Source: Williamsia sp. CHRR-6 (GTDB taxonomy: Bacteria; Actinomycetota; Actinomycetes; Mycobacteriales; Mycobacteriaceae). From it: a stretch of 64,000 bases of DNA. The position numbers were made by a program, and so were the translations under genes. The stretch lies in contig NZ_JAHCSG010000003.1 of assembly GCF_018474015.1 (NCBI RefSeq), positions 434,001 through 498,000 on the forward strand, given 5' to 3'. Shown piece after piece: positions 1 through 8,305 of the stretch. Positions within the stretch are counted from its first letter, which is position 1, and the number at the start of each line of letters is the position of its first letter. The notes below the pieces were generated by a model, which worked only from the letters and a program-made list of their open reading frames with translations, did not search any database and was not told the DNA's origin.

Positions 1-357
1 ATGAATCAGACCGTGAGCATTATTCGGGTCGATAAGCGTTTCGCGACGGCTCCAAGATGGAACGGATGATCCTGTGTCAGAAATGTAATCAAGAATATCG
101 GGAAGTCTAGTCCCAGGAGCGTCGATAAGCCATGCAACCGCGAAGGCGACAGATCTGAATTGAATTCCCGCGTTCAACTCTCTACGTTCGCTGACGTCAA
201 ATTCTCTCGGGTCCGACCAGATGTCGCCTGACTTCAGGATACCGAGCGTGTTGGACAAATGTAACCAGCCGTGGGGAAGCGAGGTGACTCCGAACCCGAG
301 TTCTTCGATGTGCGCGACAACCTCAACTCGCTTGATGCGCGTTGCATCGATTTTCAT
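1..357 (-). CDS. Hypothetical protein, partial (runs off the left edge)
   Basis: This reading frame is open from the stop of the WXG-like gene at 397 to base 1, so only the first 119 codons are visible. The protein begins MKIDATRIKRVEVV, and visible stretches such as HGWLHLSNTLGILKSGDIW and FRSVAFAVAWLIDAPGTRL look like a soluble globular protein. The ATG at 357 is preceded by a GAAGGTGA ribosome-binding sequence; an in-frame ATG at 378 is possible but has a poorer site. It lies only 39 nt downstream of the WXG-like gene on the same strand, so the two are probably co-transcribed. No family was recognised. By position it could be an immunity or accessory partner of the upstream secreted-type protein, but that is inference. 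GC is clearly lower than in most of the window. Confidence 0.55.
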   Translation of the reverse strand, partial: MKIDATRIKRVEVVAHIEELGFGVTSLPHGWLHLSNTLGILKSGDIWSDPREFDVSERRELNAGIQFRSVAFAVAWLIDAPGTRLPDILDYISDTGSSVPSWSRRETLIDPNNAHGLIH

Positions 358-396
358 CGATTCACCTTCGATCGCCATGCGGCAGCGACTCACGGT

Positions 397-1350
397 TCAG
401 TCCCACAGTTGCCCCACGAATTTCGTCGTCGCCAACGCGGCAAATCCACCGACAACAGCGCCTACGACTACGCCAGCAGCAGTGGCCACGCCTGGCGCTG
501 GAACGAAAGTTCCCAGCACCGCACCAGTACCTGCACCAGAGGCCATTCCGGCTGCGATTCCCGCTACGGCACCAGCGCCCTCCTTTGTTGTGGCTTCCAA
601 AAATCCATCACCCTTTCCCATGTCTGAAATGATCGAAGGCACAGTCATCGCGACGGTTCCGATCACGCCAACGCGATTGACCGGGATGAATCTATGTAGA
701 TCGTCAAGCCATGCGAGAGTCTTGCTACCTGAACCCTTGAGAAGCTCTTTTCCAAACTCGGTCAGCATGTCCGTTTGCACTGACTTCAAGACCCCAACAG
801 CATATCCAGCAGCGTCTGCGCCATTGATCGACCACACACTATCCTTCGTATGCGGCGCGAGCTTGCCCAGTGCAATTGCGAGAGACTTATCAGTTGCCTC
901 TGCCTTCTCTATCAACTTCGCAATCCTATTACCAATTTGCCCTATTGCGATGTCTAGTTCGGCGATTCTCTCGTCGTTCAGACCACCCGTTGTGGGCGCG
1001 ATGTGCACCGTACTGGTTTCACCAATTATCTCCAAGCCAGCAGCCTCAGCATCTACGCGAATCGCAGCCAACTCCCGATGTAATTCATCAATCGCATCCT
1101 TCGCAGATGCGGATGCGCCACCTACAATCAAGAGACCACTCAAGAATTTGTCGGCATCGCTCTTCAATTTTCGGAACTTGCCCGCAGCGGCATCTGCGGC
1201 ATCCCCTCGCCACGTCTCGAAGACCGGAAGGCGGTCGAGATCATCGGTCTCGTCACTGAACAACTTGCTCAGATCCTTGCATGCATCGGCCACCGCACCC
1301 ACTGCAACGGCGTCCCACCTGGCGATATCGGAAATCTGCAGCGAGGCCAT
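397..1350 (-). CDS. WXG100-like protein with glycine-zipper hydrophobic C-terminus (putative type VII secretion substrate)
   Basis: A 317-residue protein, starting MASLQISDIARWD at an ATG preceded by GGAG; an in-frame ATG at 1374 would add eight residues. The N-terminal ~100 residues are helical with a TWRGDAADAA turn, which resembles the W-x-G hairpin of WXG100/ESX substrates. A long helical region follows (about residues 110-200). The last ~60 residues are a Gly/Ala/Val-rich hydrophobic segment (for example GAGAVAGIAAGMASGAGTG), like the glycine-zipper membrane regions of some secreted toxins. A secreted, membrane-active effector is a reasonable inference, but no catalytic domain is visible. 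It is divergent from a small WXG100-like gene (1449) and is followed by an unknown ORF that leaves the window. Confidence 0.6.
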   Translation of the reverse strand: MASLQISDIARWDAVAVGAVADACKDLSKLFSDETDDLDRLPVFETWRGDAADAAAGKFRKLKSDADKFLSGLLIVGGASASAKDAIDELHRELAAIRVDAEAAGLEIIGETSTVHIAPTTGGLNDERIAELDIAIGQIGNRIAKLIEKAEATDKSLAIALGKLAPHTKDSVWSINGADAAGYAVGVLKSVQTDMLTEFGKELLKGSGSKTLAWLDDLHRFIPVNRVGVIGTVAMTVPSIISDMGKGDGFLEATTKEGAGAVAGIAAGMASGAGTGAVLGTFVPAPGVATAAGVVVGAVVGGFAALATTKFVGQLWD

Positions 1351-1448
1351 GCTCGACTCCACTCGCACACTCATACCGTACCGACTGCCGGTGACCGATC
1401 GGGGTCAGTGTAGCGATGGCTCCCAACGAACCCAACTGGAAGGCCACA

Positions 1449-1781
1449 GTGACTGACAAACCCAAGAAGCCGCTGCTGGTGGATGTAGCCGAGCTTCGGC
1501 TTGCCGCACATCAGGTTGCGATCAAGGCCACCATGGCGGCGGGTGCTGCGGAAAAGGGATTCAACGCCATAGAGTCACACGAAGCAGGCTGGATTGGCGA
1601 CTCCAAGAAGGCACTGGTCACGGCCGTGAAGGAGCTTCGATCACATTCCGGAAAGCTTACCGGCGAATTGACGAAGGACTCCCACTTGATGGTCGCGGCA
1701 GCGAACAAGTACTCAGGAACCGAAGCTAGTAACTCCGCACACAACAGGTCAGCAGCGTCTGGCCTGAATCTCGAGCACTGA
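1449..1781 (+). CDS. Small WXG100-like protein
   Basis: A 110-residue helical protein whose AGWIGDSKKALVTAVKEL segment has the W-x-G turn between two helices typical of WXG100 (EsxA/EsxB-like) proteins secreted by type VII systems. The GTG at 1449 has a GGAAGG sequence five bases upstream and is preferred over the in-frame ATG at 1416, which lacks a good site. It is transcribed divergently from the larger WXG-like protein, so the two may form a secretion pair; no EccC/EccD machinery is in the window. It ends 8 nt before the convergent ankyrin gene. The family call rests on one motif and the overall helical length. Confidence 0.55.
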   Translation: MTDKPKKPLLVDVAELRLAAHQVAIKATMAAGAAEKGFNAIESHEAGWIGDSKKALVTAVKELRSHSGKLTGELTKDSHLMVAAANKYSGTEASNSAHNRSAASGLNLEH

Positions 1782-1789
1782 CTCCTGCG

Positions 1790-2182
1790 TCAATACGGCG
1801 CGAAGATGGCCTTGAGCTCGCCGCTGAACAGACTGTCCACGATCGACTGCGGCGTGCGCTGAAAGACGTTGCGGTGCCGCGGATCGGCCCCATGCTGCAA
1901 CAACAACCGCGCGATCGCCCGGCCGTCGTCGGTCGCGGTGAACACCGCATTCCACAGCGGGGTGTTGCCGTCGTCGTTCTGAGCATCCACGTGCGCACCC
2001 GACGCGAGCAGCTCTGCTGCTGCGGCCAGGTTGCCCTCCCGCGCCGCGAGGTGCAGCGGCGTGGACAGGTTGGCGTCACGAACGTTGGCGTCGTCGCCGG
2101 ACTCGATCAATGAGCGCACGAGCTGCGCGGTGCCGTCCATCGCGGCGAAGTGCAACTCGCTACGCCCGAGCTGGTCTGTCAT
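1790..2182 (-). CDS. Ankyrin-repeat protein
   Basis: A 130-residue protein made almost entirely of ankyrin repeats: GRSELHFAAMDGTAQLVRSL, then STPLHLAAREGNLAAAAELL with GAHVDAQNDDGNTPLW, then a degenerate repeat with ARLLLQHGADP. About four repeats are seen and no enzymatic domain. Such short cytosolic ankyrin proteins bind other proteins; some act as immunity proteins beside polymorphic toxins, which is a possible role here given the adjacent WXG-like genes, but this is context only. The gene converges on the small WXG100-like gene. Confidence 0.8.
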   Translation of the reverse strand: MTDQLGRSELHFAAMDGTAQLVRSLIESGDDANVRDANLSTPLHLAAREGNLAAAAELLASGAHVDAQNDDGNTPLWNAVFTATDDGRAIARLLLQHGADPRHRNVFQRTPQSIVDSLFSGELKAIFAPY

Positions 2183-2228
2183 GGAGTCCTCTCGCGGACT
2201 GCGCCACCGAGCTGGGGTGCCCGAGCGG

Positions 2229-2993
2229 TCAATTGATGGTGACGCCGCCGTCGACGACCACGGTCTGCCCAGTCACGTATCCGCCGGCGGGCGAGGCCAG
2301 CCACACCGCGGTGGCCGCCAGCTCAGCCGGATCGCCGCCACGGCCCAACACCTGGCGGGGCTGTTGGGACTCCATGTAGCCGTCCTTGTACTGCTGGGTC
2401 ATCTCCGACTCGAAGAATCCCGGTGCGATTGCGTTGACGCGGATACCTTTTCGTGTGCCCCACTGTTGGGCGAGGTCGCGGGTCAGACCGATCACACCGG
2501 CCTTGCTCGCGGCGTAGGCGGCCTGCGGCAACCCGGCGGTGGTCAACCCCAGGATGCTGGAGATGTTGACGATCGCACTGCCCGGCTGCATCACTTTGCC
2601 CACAGCCTGTGCAGCCCAATAACTTCCGTTGAGGTTGATGTCGATCACCGCACGGAACTGCTCGGGGGTCTCCCGGGTGGCGGGGTAGGCGGTCCCGACA
2701 CCTGCATTGTTGATCAACACGTCCACGCGCCCGAACTCGGCCATGGCGGCATCGACCATCGTCTGCACCGCAACGGGATCGGCGACATCGGTGGCCACCG
2801 ACAGTGGTGTGGCCCCGGCCGCGCGGACCAACTCCGCGGTCGACTCGAGTTTGTCGACGCGGCGCGCCGCCAGCACCACCCCCGCTGCACCCGCCTCGGC
2901 GAACCCCTTCGCGAACGCGACACCCAAGCCGGCCGAGGCCCCCGTCACGATGACCACCTTGCCGTCGAGACGGAACATGTCCAGAACTGCCAT
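2229..2993 (-). CDS. Short-chain dehydrogenase/reductase (SDR)
   Basis: A 254-residue classical SDR that likely oxidises or reduces an alcohol/ketone with NAD(P)(H). The cofactor motif is TGASAGLG near the N-terminus, followed by NNAG, a catalytic Ser in ISSILG and the YxxxK dyad in AYAASKAG. The C-terminus GYVTGQTVVVDGG is typical of the FabG-like group. The ATG at 2993 has an AAGGAG site. It lies 50 nt downstream of an acyl-CoA dehydrogenase on the same strand, so the pair probably works in one acyl-CoA or fatty-acid degradation route. The substrate cannot be read from the sequence. Confidence 0.88.
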   Translation of the reverse strand: MAVLDMFRLDGKVVIVTGASAGLGVAFAKGFAEAGAAGVVLAARRVDKLESTAELVRAAGATPLSVATDVADPVAVQTMVDAAMAEFGRVDVLINNAGVGTAYPATRETPEQFRAVIDINLNGSYWAAQAVGKVMQPGSAIVNISSILGLTTAGLPQAAYAASKAGVIGLTRDLAQQWGTRKGIRVNAIAPGFFESEMTQQYKDGYMESQQPRQVLGRGGDPAELAATAVWLASPAGGYVTGQTVVVDGGVTIN

Positions 2994-3043
2994 CAGGTAC
3001 TCCTTTGTAGCTGCTGATCGAAAAGGGTTGCCGTGCAGAGAGA

Positions 3044-4189
3044 TCAGAACCCGAGATCGCGCCCGATGATCTCTTTCATGATCTCGTTGGACCCGGCCCA
3101 GATGCGGGTCACGCGCGCGTCCTTCCACGCCTGGGCGATGCGGTACTCGTTCATGTAGCCGTACCCGCCGTGCAACTGCAGGCAGGTGTCGAGGATGGTG
3201 TTCTGGATCTCGGCGGTCCACCACTTGGCCTTGGCGGCGTCGGTGGCCGAGAGTTCACCGTCGGCGTGGGCGTCCACGCAGGCGTCGACGAAGGCCTGGG
3301 TCACGTCGATCTTGGTGGCCACCTCGGCGATGGTGAACTTGTTGAACTGGAACGATCCGATTGCCTGACCGAACGCCTTGCGATCGCTCACGTACGTCAG
3401 CGTCTCGGCGAACAATGCCTTGGCGTGGGCCAGGTTCGACACCGCGCAGTTGAGTCGCTCCTGCGGCAAGAAGGTCATCATGTGGATGAAGCCGCGGTCC
3501 ACCTCACCGATGACGTTGTGCGCCGGCACCCGGACGTCTTCGAAGAACAGCTCTGCCGTGTCGGATTCGGGCTGTCCGATCTTGTCGAGCTTGCGTCCCC
3601 GTTCGAATCCGGGCATCCCCTTCTCGACGGCGAACAGGGTGATGCCCTTGGCCTTCTTGTCCGGCGAGGTCTTGACCGCCACCACCACCAGGTCGGCGTT
3701 GTAGCCGTTGGTGATGAAGGTCTTCGAGCCGTTGATGACCCAGTCGGTGCCCTCCTGGCGGGCAGTGGTCTTGATGCCGGCCAGATCCGATCCGGCGGCG
3801 GGCTCGGTCATGCCGATGGCGGTGACGATGTCGCCGGTGCAGAACCCCGGTAGCCAGCGCGAGCGCTGTTCCTCGGTGGTCAGCTCGGTCAGGTAGGGGG
3901 CCACGATGTCGACGTGGATGCCGAACGCCGACGGGATGGCGGCGCTGACCCCGGAGAGCACCTCGGTGAGCATCGCGTTGAACCGGTAGTCGCCGGCCTC
4001 GGAGCCGCCGTAGACCTCGGGGATCTCCAAGCCCAGGAACCCCGACTCCCCGGCCCGCTTCCAGACCTCACGGTCGATGAACCGTTGCTCGATGATCGCC
4101 TGGTGTCGGGGCTTGACGTAGCGGTCGACGAACTCGGTGACCGATTCGCCGAACGCCAGGTGGTCGGGGCCGTACAGGGTCCTGCGCAT
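3044..4189 (-). CDS. Acyl-CoA dehydrogenase
   Basis: A 381-residue FAD enzyme that introduces a trans-2 double bond into acyl-CoAs. The usual order of domains is present: helical N-domain (LAFGESVTEFVDRYVKP), the AIGMTEPAAGSDLAGI flavin signature, the beta-domain (WVINGSKTFITNGYNADL) and the C-terminal helical domain with DRKAFGQAIGSFQ and QLHGGYGYMNEY, ending in the common IIGRDLGF tail. The start at 4189 (MRRTLYGPDHL) has a GGAG site; the reading frame stays open further upstream but that part is not protein-like. It is the first gene of a two-gene operon with the SDR at 2229. It is related to the acyl-CoA dehydrogenase at 31846. Confidence 0.92.
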   Translation of the reverse strand: MRRTLYGPDHLAFGESVTEFVDRYVKPRHQAIIEQRFIDREVWKRAGESGFLGLEIPEVYGGSEAGDYRFNAMLTEVLSGVSAAIPSAFGIHVDIVAPYLTELTTEEQRSRWLPGFCTGDIVTAIGMTEPAAGSDLAGIKTTARQEGTDWVINGSKTFITNGYNADLVVVAVKTSPDKKAKGITLFAVEKGMPGFERGRKLDKIGQPESDTAELFFEDVRVPAHNVIGEVDRGFIHMMTFLPQERLNCAVSNLAHAKALFAETLTYVSDRKAFGQAIGSFQFNKFTIAEVATKIDVTQAFVDACVDAHADGELSATDAAKAKWWTAEIQNTILDTCLQLHGGYGYMNEYRIAQAWKDARVTRIWAGSNEIMKEIIGRDLGF

Positions 4190-4416
4190 CACGTACTCCA
4201 GGTGCGGTGATCCGGCCGAAGCCGTGGGTTGTCTCCCCCATGGTCCGTGACAACACCCGGTGAGCGCGACGCGGGGTGGTGCCCGTCGGGCGACGATGCT
4301 GCGACCCGCACGCGCGGCACCGCGGCGGCGACCCGTTCGCGGCTGCGTTCCTGCTGGCAGGCGCGGTGGCCGGTCGTTACCGTGGCGCTCGACGTTCCCG
4401 ACGAAAGGCATGTGCC

Positions 4417-4629
4417 ATGCGACTGTCCACCCGCAACCAACTCTCCGGCGAGATCATCGAGGTCAACCTGGGCTCGGTGATGGCGACGGTGAAGGTGAAA
4501 CTCGACGGGGGCGAGCAGACCGTCGTCTCGTCCATCACCAAGGAAGCCGTCGAGGACCTGGGGTTGACCGTGGGACAGAAGGCCACCGTGCTGGTGAAGT
4601 CGACCGAGGTGACCATCGGCGTCGAATAG
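4417..4629 (+). CDS. Molbindin-like TOBE-domain protein (Mop)
   Basis: A 70-residue single-domain protein beginning MRLSTRNQLSGEIIEVNLG and continuing VMATVKVKLDGGEQTVVSSI with TVGQKATVLVKSTEVTIGV at the end. This is the TOBE/Mop fold that binds molybdate oxyanions as an oligomer and serves for molybdenum storage or homeostasis. It stands alone, divergent from the acyl-CoA dehydrogenase, with a GAAAGG sequence before the ATG. A molybdopterin-dependent oxidoreductase occurs far away at 48139. The 74-bp palindromic repeat lies directly after its stop. Confidence 0.88.
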   Translation: MRLSTRNQLSGEIIEVNLGSVMATVKVKLDGGEQTVVSSITKEAVEDLGLTVGQKATVLVKSTEVTIGVE

Positions 4630-4641
4630 CGGCCCGGGTTC

Positions 4642-4719
4642 GCTGCTGAAAACTGCTTCCAGCCAGAGCTCCGGGGGACCATTCCCCCCATCCATCGCCA
4701 CAGGGCAGTTTTCGGCAGC
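4642..4719. repeat. 74-bp dispersed palindromic element, copy 1
   Basis: The element has outer arms GCTGCTGAAAACTGC (4642-4656) and GCAGTTTTCGGCAGC (4705-4719), complementary at 14 of 15 positions, and an inner inverted repeat GGGGG...CCCCC around 4672-4687. Measured from GCTGAAAACTGC to the end of the right arm it is 74 bp long, exactly the spacing of the related copy at 33021-33094. It sits between the 3' ends of the convergent molbindin and MFS genes, so it may also act as a bidirectional terminator. Confidence 0.75.
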
Positions 4720-4723
4720 CGGG

Positions 4724-6538
4724 TCAGGTGCGACGGGGTTGATCGGTTTCGGTGCGCTCCACATCGACGCCCACCGAGAGACCCGCTGAGGCCGCCACCA
4801 GTTCCTCGCCGACGGTCTCGGTGTGCGGTGACCGCAGGGTCTGCGCTCGGTCTTTTCCGGTGAACAGCGACGCGATGGCCGCGATCAAGCAGCACACGAT
4901 GGCGAAGGTGAAGGCTGCGTTGAGCCCGTCGGCGAACGGCTCGGAGATCAAGTGCGGGAAGAACTTCAGCCCGGTCAGATTTTCCTGGGCGCTCGCCGGC
5001 AGTCCGTTGATCTGCCCACCGAGCAGTTCCTTGACCGGGTTGTAGCCGAGAAACGCCGCGAACAAGACCGCCACCGTCGGCAGGTTCGAGACCTCAGAGG
5101 CACTGCTCGCTGACACCCCGTTGGCGGTCAACCCGCCCTGCAAAGCGGCGGGTAGGTGCGTGCTCAACCCGGCGATCAACAGGCTGAAGAACACACCGAT
5201 CGACAGGACCATCGCGGCGTTCTGGAAAGTCGTCATCATGCCTGCACCCGACCCGCGTGCGTGGGCGGGCAGGCTGTTCATCACCTCGGCACGGTTGGGC
5301 GACATGAACAGCCCCATGCCGACGCCGTTGATCAGCAGGATGATCGCGAACACCGGGTAGGCGAAGTCGACCGGGATGGCGATCAACGCGAAGAATGTGC
5401 CCGCGGTGATCAACGATCCGATGGTGGTGAAGTACTTGGTGCCCAGGCGATCGGACAACATACCCGACACCGGCGCCGTCAACAGGAACCCGATGGTGAT
5501 GGGCACCATGTAGATTCCGGCCCACAGCGGCGTGCGGGAATAGTCGTATCCGTGCTGCGGCAACCAGATCCCCTGCAGCCAGATGATCAGGATGAACTGC
5601 AGACCGCCTCGGCCGATGTTGGCGGCGAAGTTGGCGATGTTGCCGAACAGGAACGAACTGTTGTTGAACAACGACAGATCGAACAGCGGGTTGGCCACTC
5701 GGGTCTCCACCACTGCGAACACGACGAGCAGTGCCGCACCTCCGATGAGACAGAACAGCACAAACGGCCGACCCCACGCCATCTGCGAATCTTTGTAGGG
5801 GGCAATGGCATAGGTGATGCCCACCAGGATCCCGACCAGACCCAGGCCGAAGGTGAGGTTGCCCCACCAGTCCATCGTCGACTTACGGCGAACACCGGTG
5901 TCGTGCAGCTTCAGATAGGCCCAGACCGTTCCCACCAGCCCGAAGGGCACCGACACCAGGAAGATCAGGTGCCAGTTGATGGGCGCCAACACGCCCCCGA
6001 TCAGCAGACCCAGGAACGACCCCCCGATGGCGGCCACGCCGTTGATGCCCAGCGCCAGTCCGCGCTGCTCGGGCGGGAACGCATCGGTGAGGATGGCCGA
6101 GGAGTTGGCCATCAGGAACGCCCCGCCGATGCCCTGCACCACGCGCCAACCGATGAGCCACAACGCGGCCGCGGTTCCGTCGAACCACGTGATGGCCAGG
6201 AACACCGACGACACGGTGAAGATGAGGAAGCCGATGTTGTACATCCGCGCCCGGCCGAACATGTCCCCGAGGCGACCGAAGCTGACCACCAGCACCGCGG
6301 TGACCACCAGGAACCCGGTCATCATCCACAACAGGTAGCTGGTGTTCTCCGGCTTCAACGGGTTGAGGTTGATGCCCTTGAAGATGTCGGGCAGCGCGAT
6401 CAACACGATCGAGGAGTTGATGGTGGCGATCAACAGCCCAAGGGTGGTGTTGGACAACGCGATCCACTTGTAGTGCGGTCCCAGCTCAGCCGCGGTCGGC
6501 GCCTGGCGGCGGGGTGTTCGAAGCGACATGAGTGCCAT
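4724..6538 (-). CDS. MFS drug/solute:proton antiporter, DHA2 (14-TM) family
   Basis: A ~604-residue integral membrane protein with about 14 hydrophobic helices, the length and topology of the EmrB/QacA DHA2 family. The first helix carries ALSNTTLGLLIATINSSIV, and the loop after helix 2 has VVSFGRLGDMFGRARMYNIG, the motif A region; GIGGAFLMANSSAIL matches the motif C region. It probably exports toxic organic compounds with proton influx. The start at 6538 (MALMSLRTPRR) has a weak GAAAG site; a GTG at 6592 overlapping the marR stop as GTGA is an alternative and would add 18 residues. The marR gene lies immediately upstream on the same strand, so the pump is likely co-transcribed with and repressed by it. 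Confidence 0.9.
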   Translation of the reverse strand: MALMSLRTPRRQAPTAAELGPHYKWIALSNTTLGLLIATINSSIVLIALPDIFKGINLNPLKPENTSYLLWMMTGFLVVTAVLVVSFGRLGDMFGRARMYNIGFLIFTVSSVFLAITWFDGTAAALWLIGWRVVQGIGGAFLMANSSAILTDAFPPEQRGLALGINGVAAIGGSFLGLLIGGVLAPINWHLIFLVSVPFGLVGTVWAYLKLHDTGVRRKSTMDWWGNLTFGLGLVGILVGITYAIAPYKDSQMAWGRPFVLFCLIGGAALLVVFAVVETRVANPLFDLSLFNNSSFLFGNIANFAANIGRGGLQFILIIWLQGIWLPQHGYDYSRTPLWAGIYMVPITIGFLLTAPVSGMLSDRLGTKYFTTIGSLITAGTFFALIAIPVDFAYPVFAIILLINGVGMGLFMSPNRAEVMNSLPAHARGSGAGMMTTFQNAAMVLSIGVFFSLLIAGLSTHLPAALQGGLTANGVSASSASEVSNLPTVAVLFAAFLGYNPVKELLGGQINGLPASAQENLTGLKFFPHLISEPFADGLNAAFTFAIVCCLIAAIASLFTGKDRAQTLRSPHTETVGEELVAASAGLSVGVDVERTETDQPRRT

Positions 6539-6588
6539 TGGCTGACTTTCGTGATCGGTGGGTGGTGTGTGCGGTGATGTGGGAGGGC

Positions 6589-7065
6589 TCACGGTGGAAG
6601 ACGTGGGGAGCGGGCATCCTTGGTGATGACCTCGGCCAGCAGCACCAGCGACCGCTCTGCGGCCGCCCGATCGGCCGGATCGAGTTGAGCCAGCGCCTCT
6701 TCCATCAACTTCACCCGGGCCGAGGTGGTCCCGTTGACCAGATCGATGCCCTCGTCGGTGGGGGTCAGCAGGCTGGCGCGGCGGTCATTGGGGTCGGCCT
6801 CGCGCACCACCAGGGCGTTGCGCTCGAGAATGGCCACGATCCGCGACATCGTCGGCACCGCGACGCCTTCGCGTTGGGCAAGCTCCGACATCCGCATCGG
6901 ATGCTGATTGACCAGCGTCCACAGGGCTGAGGTGGACCCCATGCTCAGCGTGGGCGCTCCGGCCTGGCTTCGCAGGGCCCGCAGGATCCGGGCGATGGAC
7001 GTGTACGCCAGCGATGCCGACTGCTCGGCGTGGTCGAAGAACGGCAACGCGGTCACCTCCGTCAT
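6589..7065 (-). CDS. MarR-family transcriptional regulator
   Basis: A 158-residue winged-helix protein with the MarR signature: RMSELAQREGVAVPTMSRIV as the helix-turn-helix and ADPNDRRASLLTPTDEG as the wing. MarR proteins bind as dimers to short palindromes and are released by small phenolic or drug-like ligands. The gene precedes the DHA2 exporter on the same strand, the usual layout of an efflux operon under its own repressor. An inverted repeat at 7093-7114, 28 nt upstream of the start codon, is the likely operator. Confidence 0.9.
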   Translation of the reverse strand: MTEVTALPFFDHAEQSASLAYTSIARILRALRSQAGAPTLSMGSTSALWTLVNQHPMRMSELAQREGVAVPTMSRIVAILERNALVVREADPNDRRASLLTPTDEGIDLVNGTTSARVKLMEEALAQLDPADRAAAERSLVLLAEVITKDARSPRLPP

Positions 7066-7092
7066 GCCGGACTGGGCGCGGCCCGTCCGACA

Positions 7093-7114
7093 TTAGTTGC
7101 ATAGCGCTAACTAA
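7093..7114. promoter_or_regulatory. Putative MarR operator
   Basis: A 22-bp inverted repeat with perfect outer arms TTAGTT (7093-7098) and AACTAA (7109-7114). It lies in the 170-bp gap between the divergent marR and esterase genes, 28 nt before the marR start. Size, AT-rich arms and location fit a MarR-family operator; binding is inferred. Confidence 0.5.
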
Positions 7115-7235
7115 AGCAACTGGGGTCTGGCCTGCACTGGGAACGCTGCAGTCCCGGTTCTCAGGTCGGCCTCACGGTTATCGGACTGTTACTGTGCTCG
7201 AGACGTTGACCCGTGAGAACAAAAGGACCCGATCA

Positions 7236-8177
7236 ATGCCGATTCGAACGCTGCGGACACGCATCGCTGCGGGCCTGGTCGCCGCCGCCTGCACCGCAGG
7301 GCTGACCACCGCGGTCACCGCCGCACCGGCCCAGGCCCAGAACTTCACCACCGGCGTCTACTCCGCGGCCATGAAGCGCACCATCCCGGTCAAGATCCTG
7401 CGCGCGGCCAACGGCAGCAACAACGCGCCCACCCTGTACCTGCTCGACGGCCTGCGCGCCCCGAACGACAACAGTGGCTGGCTGATCAACACCGACGTCG
7501 TCTCGTTCTTCGCCAACAAGAACGTCAACGTGGTGCTGCCGTTCGGCGGCGCAGGCACCTTCTACACCGACTGGCAGCGCCCGGATCCAAAACTGGGGTG
7601 GCCCAAGTGGGAAAGCTTCCTGACCCGCGAACTGCCCGCCGTGATGAAGGCGAAGTACGGCAGCGACGGCGTGCGCAACGCGATCGCCGGCCTGTCGATG
7701 TCGGGCACCTCGGCGCTCAACCTGGCCACCCGCCACCCCAACCTCTACCGCGGCGTCGCCTCGTTCAGTGGCTACCCACTGACCAGCCAGCCCGGGTTCG
7801 CCCAAGGCATCGGCGTGGCCGTCAGCCAGATCGGTGGCGACGTGAACAACATGTGGGGCGTGTGGCCCGGCGGCAGTTGGCTGGCCAACGACCCCGGTCT
7901 CAACGCAGCTCGACTGCGCGGCAAGCGGGTCTACATCTCCTCGGGGTCCGGCGGCTCGAACATCGACCCCACCAAGGAACCCACCAAGTTCGCCCAACTG
8001 GTGCCGCTGGAGGTCGCTGCCTCGATCGCCAGCCAGCAGTACGTGGGGGTCTTGCGGATCAACGGCATCAACCCCGTGGTGCACATCACCGCCAAGGGCG
8101 TCCACTTCTGGGTCGACTGGCAGAACCGGCTCCACGAAGCCTGGTTCTCCACGCTCGGGCCCTCCATCGGCGCCTGA
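7236..8177 (+). CDS. Secreted esterase / mycolyltransferase-like protein (antigen 85 superfamily)
   Basis: A 313-residue secreted alpha/beta-hydrolase. Residues 1-35 form a signal peptide ending in APAQAQ. The mature part has PTLYLLDGLRAPNDNSGW, FGGAGTFYTDW and the nucleophile elbow AGLSMSGTSAL at about residues 151-161, and a C-terminal GVHFWVDWQNRL with the probable catalytic His. This is the layout of antigen 85-type mycolyltransferases that move mycolic acids onto trehalose or arabinogalactan, but a plain esterase is also possible. The ATG at 7236 has an AAAGGA site. It is monocistronic and followed by a stem-loop at 8198-8247. Confidence 0.88.
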   Translation: MPIRTLRTRIAAGLVAAACTAGLTTAVTAAPAQAQNFTTGVYSAAMKRTIPVKILRAANGSNNAPTLYLLDGLRAPNDNSGWLINTDVVSFFANKNVNVVLPFGGAGTFYTDWQRPDPKLGWPKWESFLTRELPAVMKAKYGSDGVRNAIAGLSMSGTSALNLATRHPNLYRGVASFSGYPLTSQPGFAQGIGVAVSQIGGDVNNMWGVWPGGSWLANDPGLNAARLRGKRVYISSGSGGSNIDPTKEPTKFAQLVPLEVAASIASQQYVGVLRINGINPVVHITAKGVHFWVDWQNRLHEAWFSTLGPSIGA

Positions 8178-8197
8178 TCCGGTACAGCAGACCGACG

Positions 8198-8247
8198 TTC
8201 GCCCCGGCGACACGATGACATCTTCGTCGCGTCGACCGGGGCGTACT
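8198..8247. terminator. Putative stem-loop terminator after the esterase
   Basis: Inverted arms GTTCGCCCCGG (8198-8208) and CCGGGGCGTAC (8237-8247) pair at 10 of 11 positions with a 28-nt loop, shortly after the esterase stop. There is no clear U-tract. Confidence 0.4.
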
Positions 8248-8305
8248 CGTCTAGGGCCCACCCGCTCTGACGACCTGACTCAGGCTTGGTCATGACAGGA
8301 ACCCG

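Noticed and set aside
221-1456. 411-codon plus-strand ORF
   Set aside because: It lies opposite the WXG-like gene and is Ser/Pro/Ala-rich, typical of an antisense shadow; the opposite strand encodes recognisable WXG-type sequence.
3597-3626. tRNA-like GTTCGAATCC sequence
   Set aside because: It lies inside the acyl-CoA dehydrogenase gene and no cloverleaf arms surround it.
5156-6577. 473-codon plus-strand ORF opposite the DHA2 exporter
   Set aside because: The translation is His/Gln/Arg-rich low-complexity sequence produced by the antisense of a membrane protein gene.
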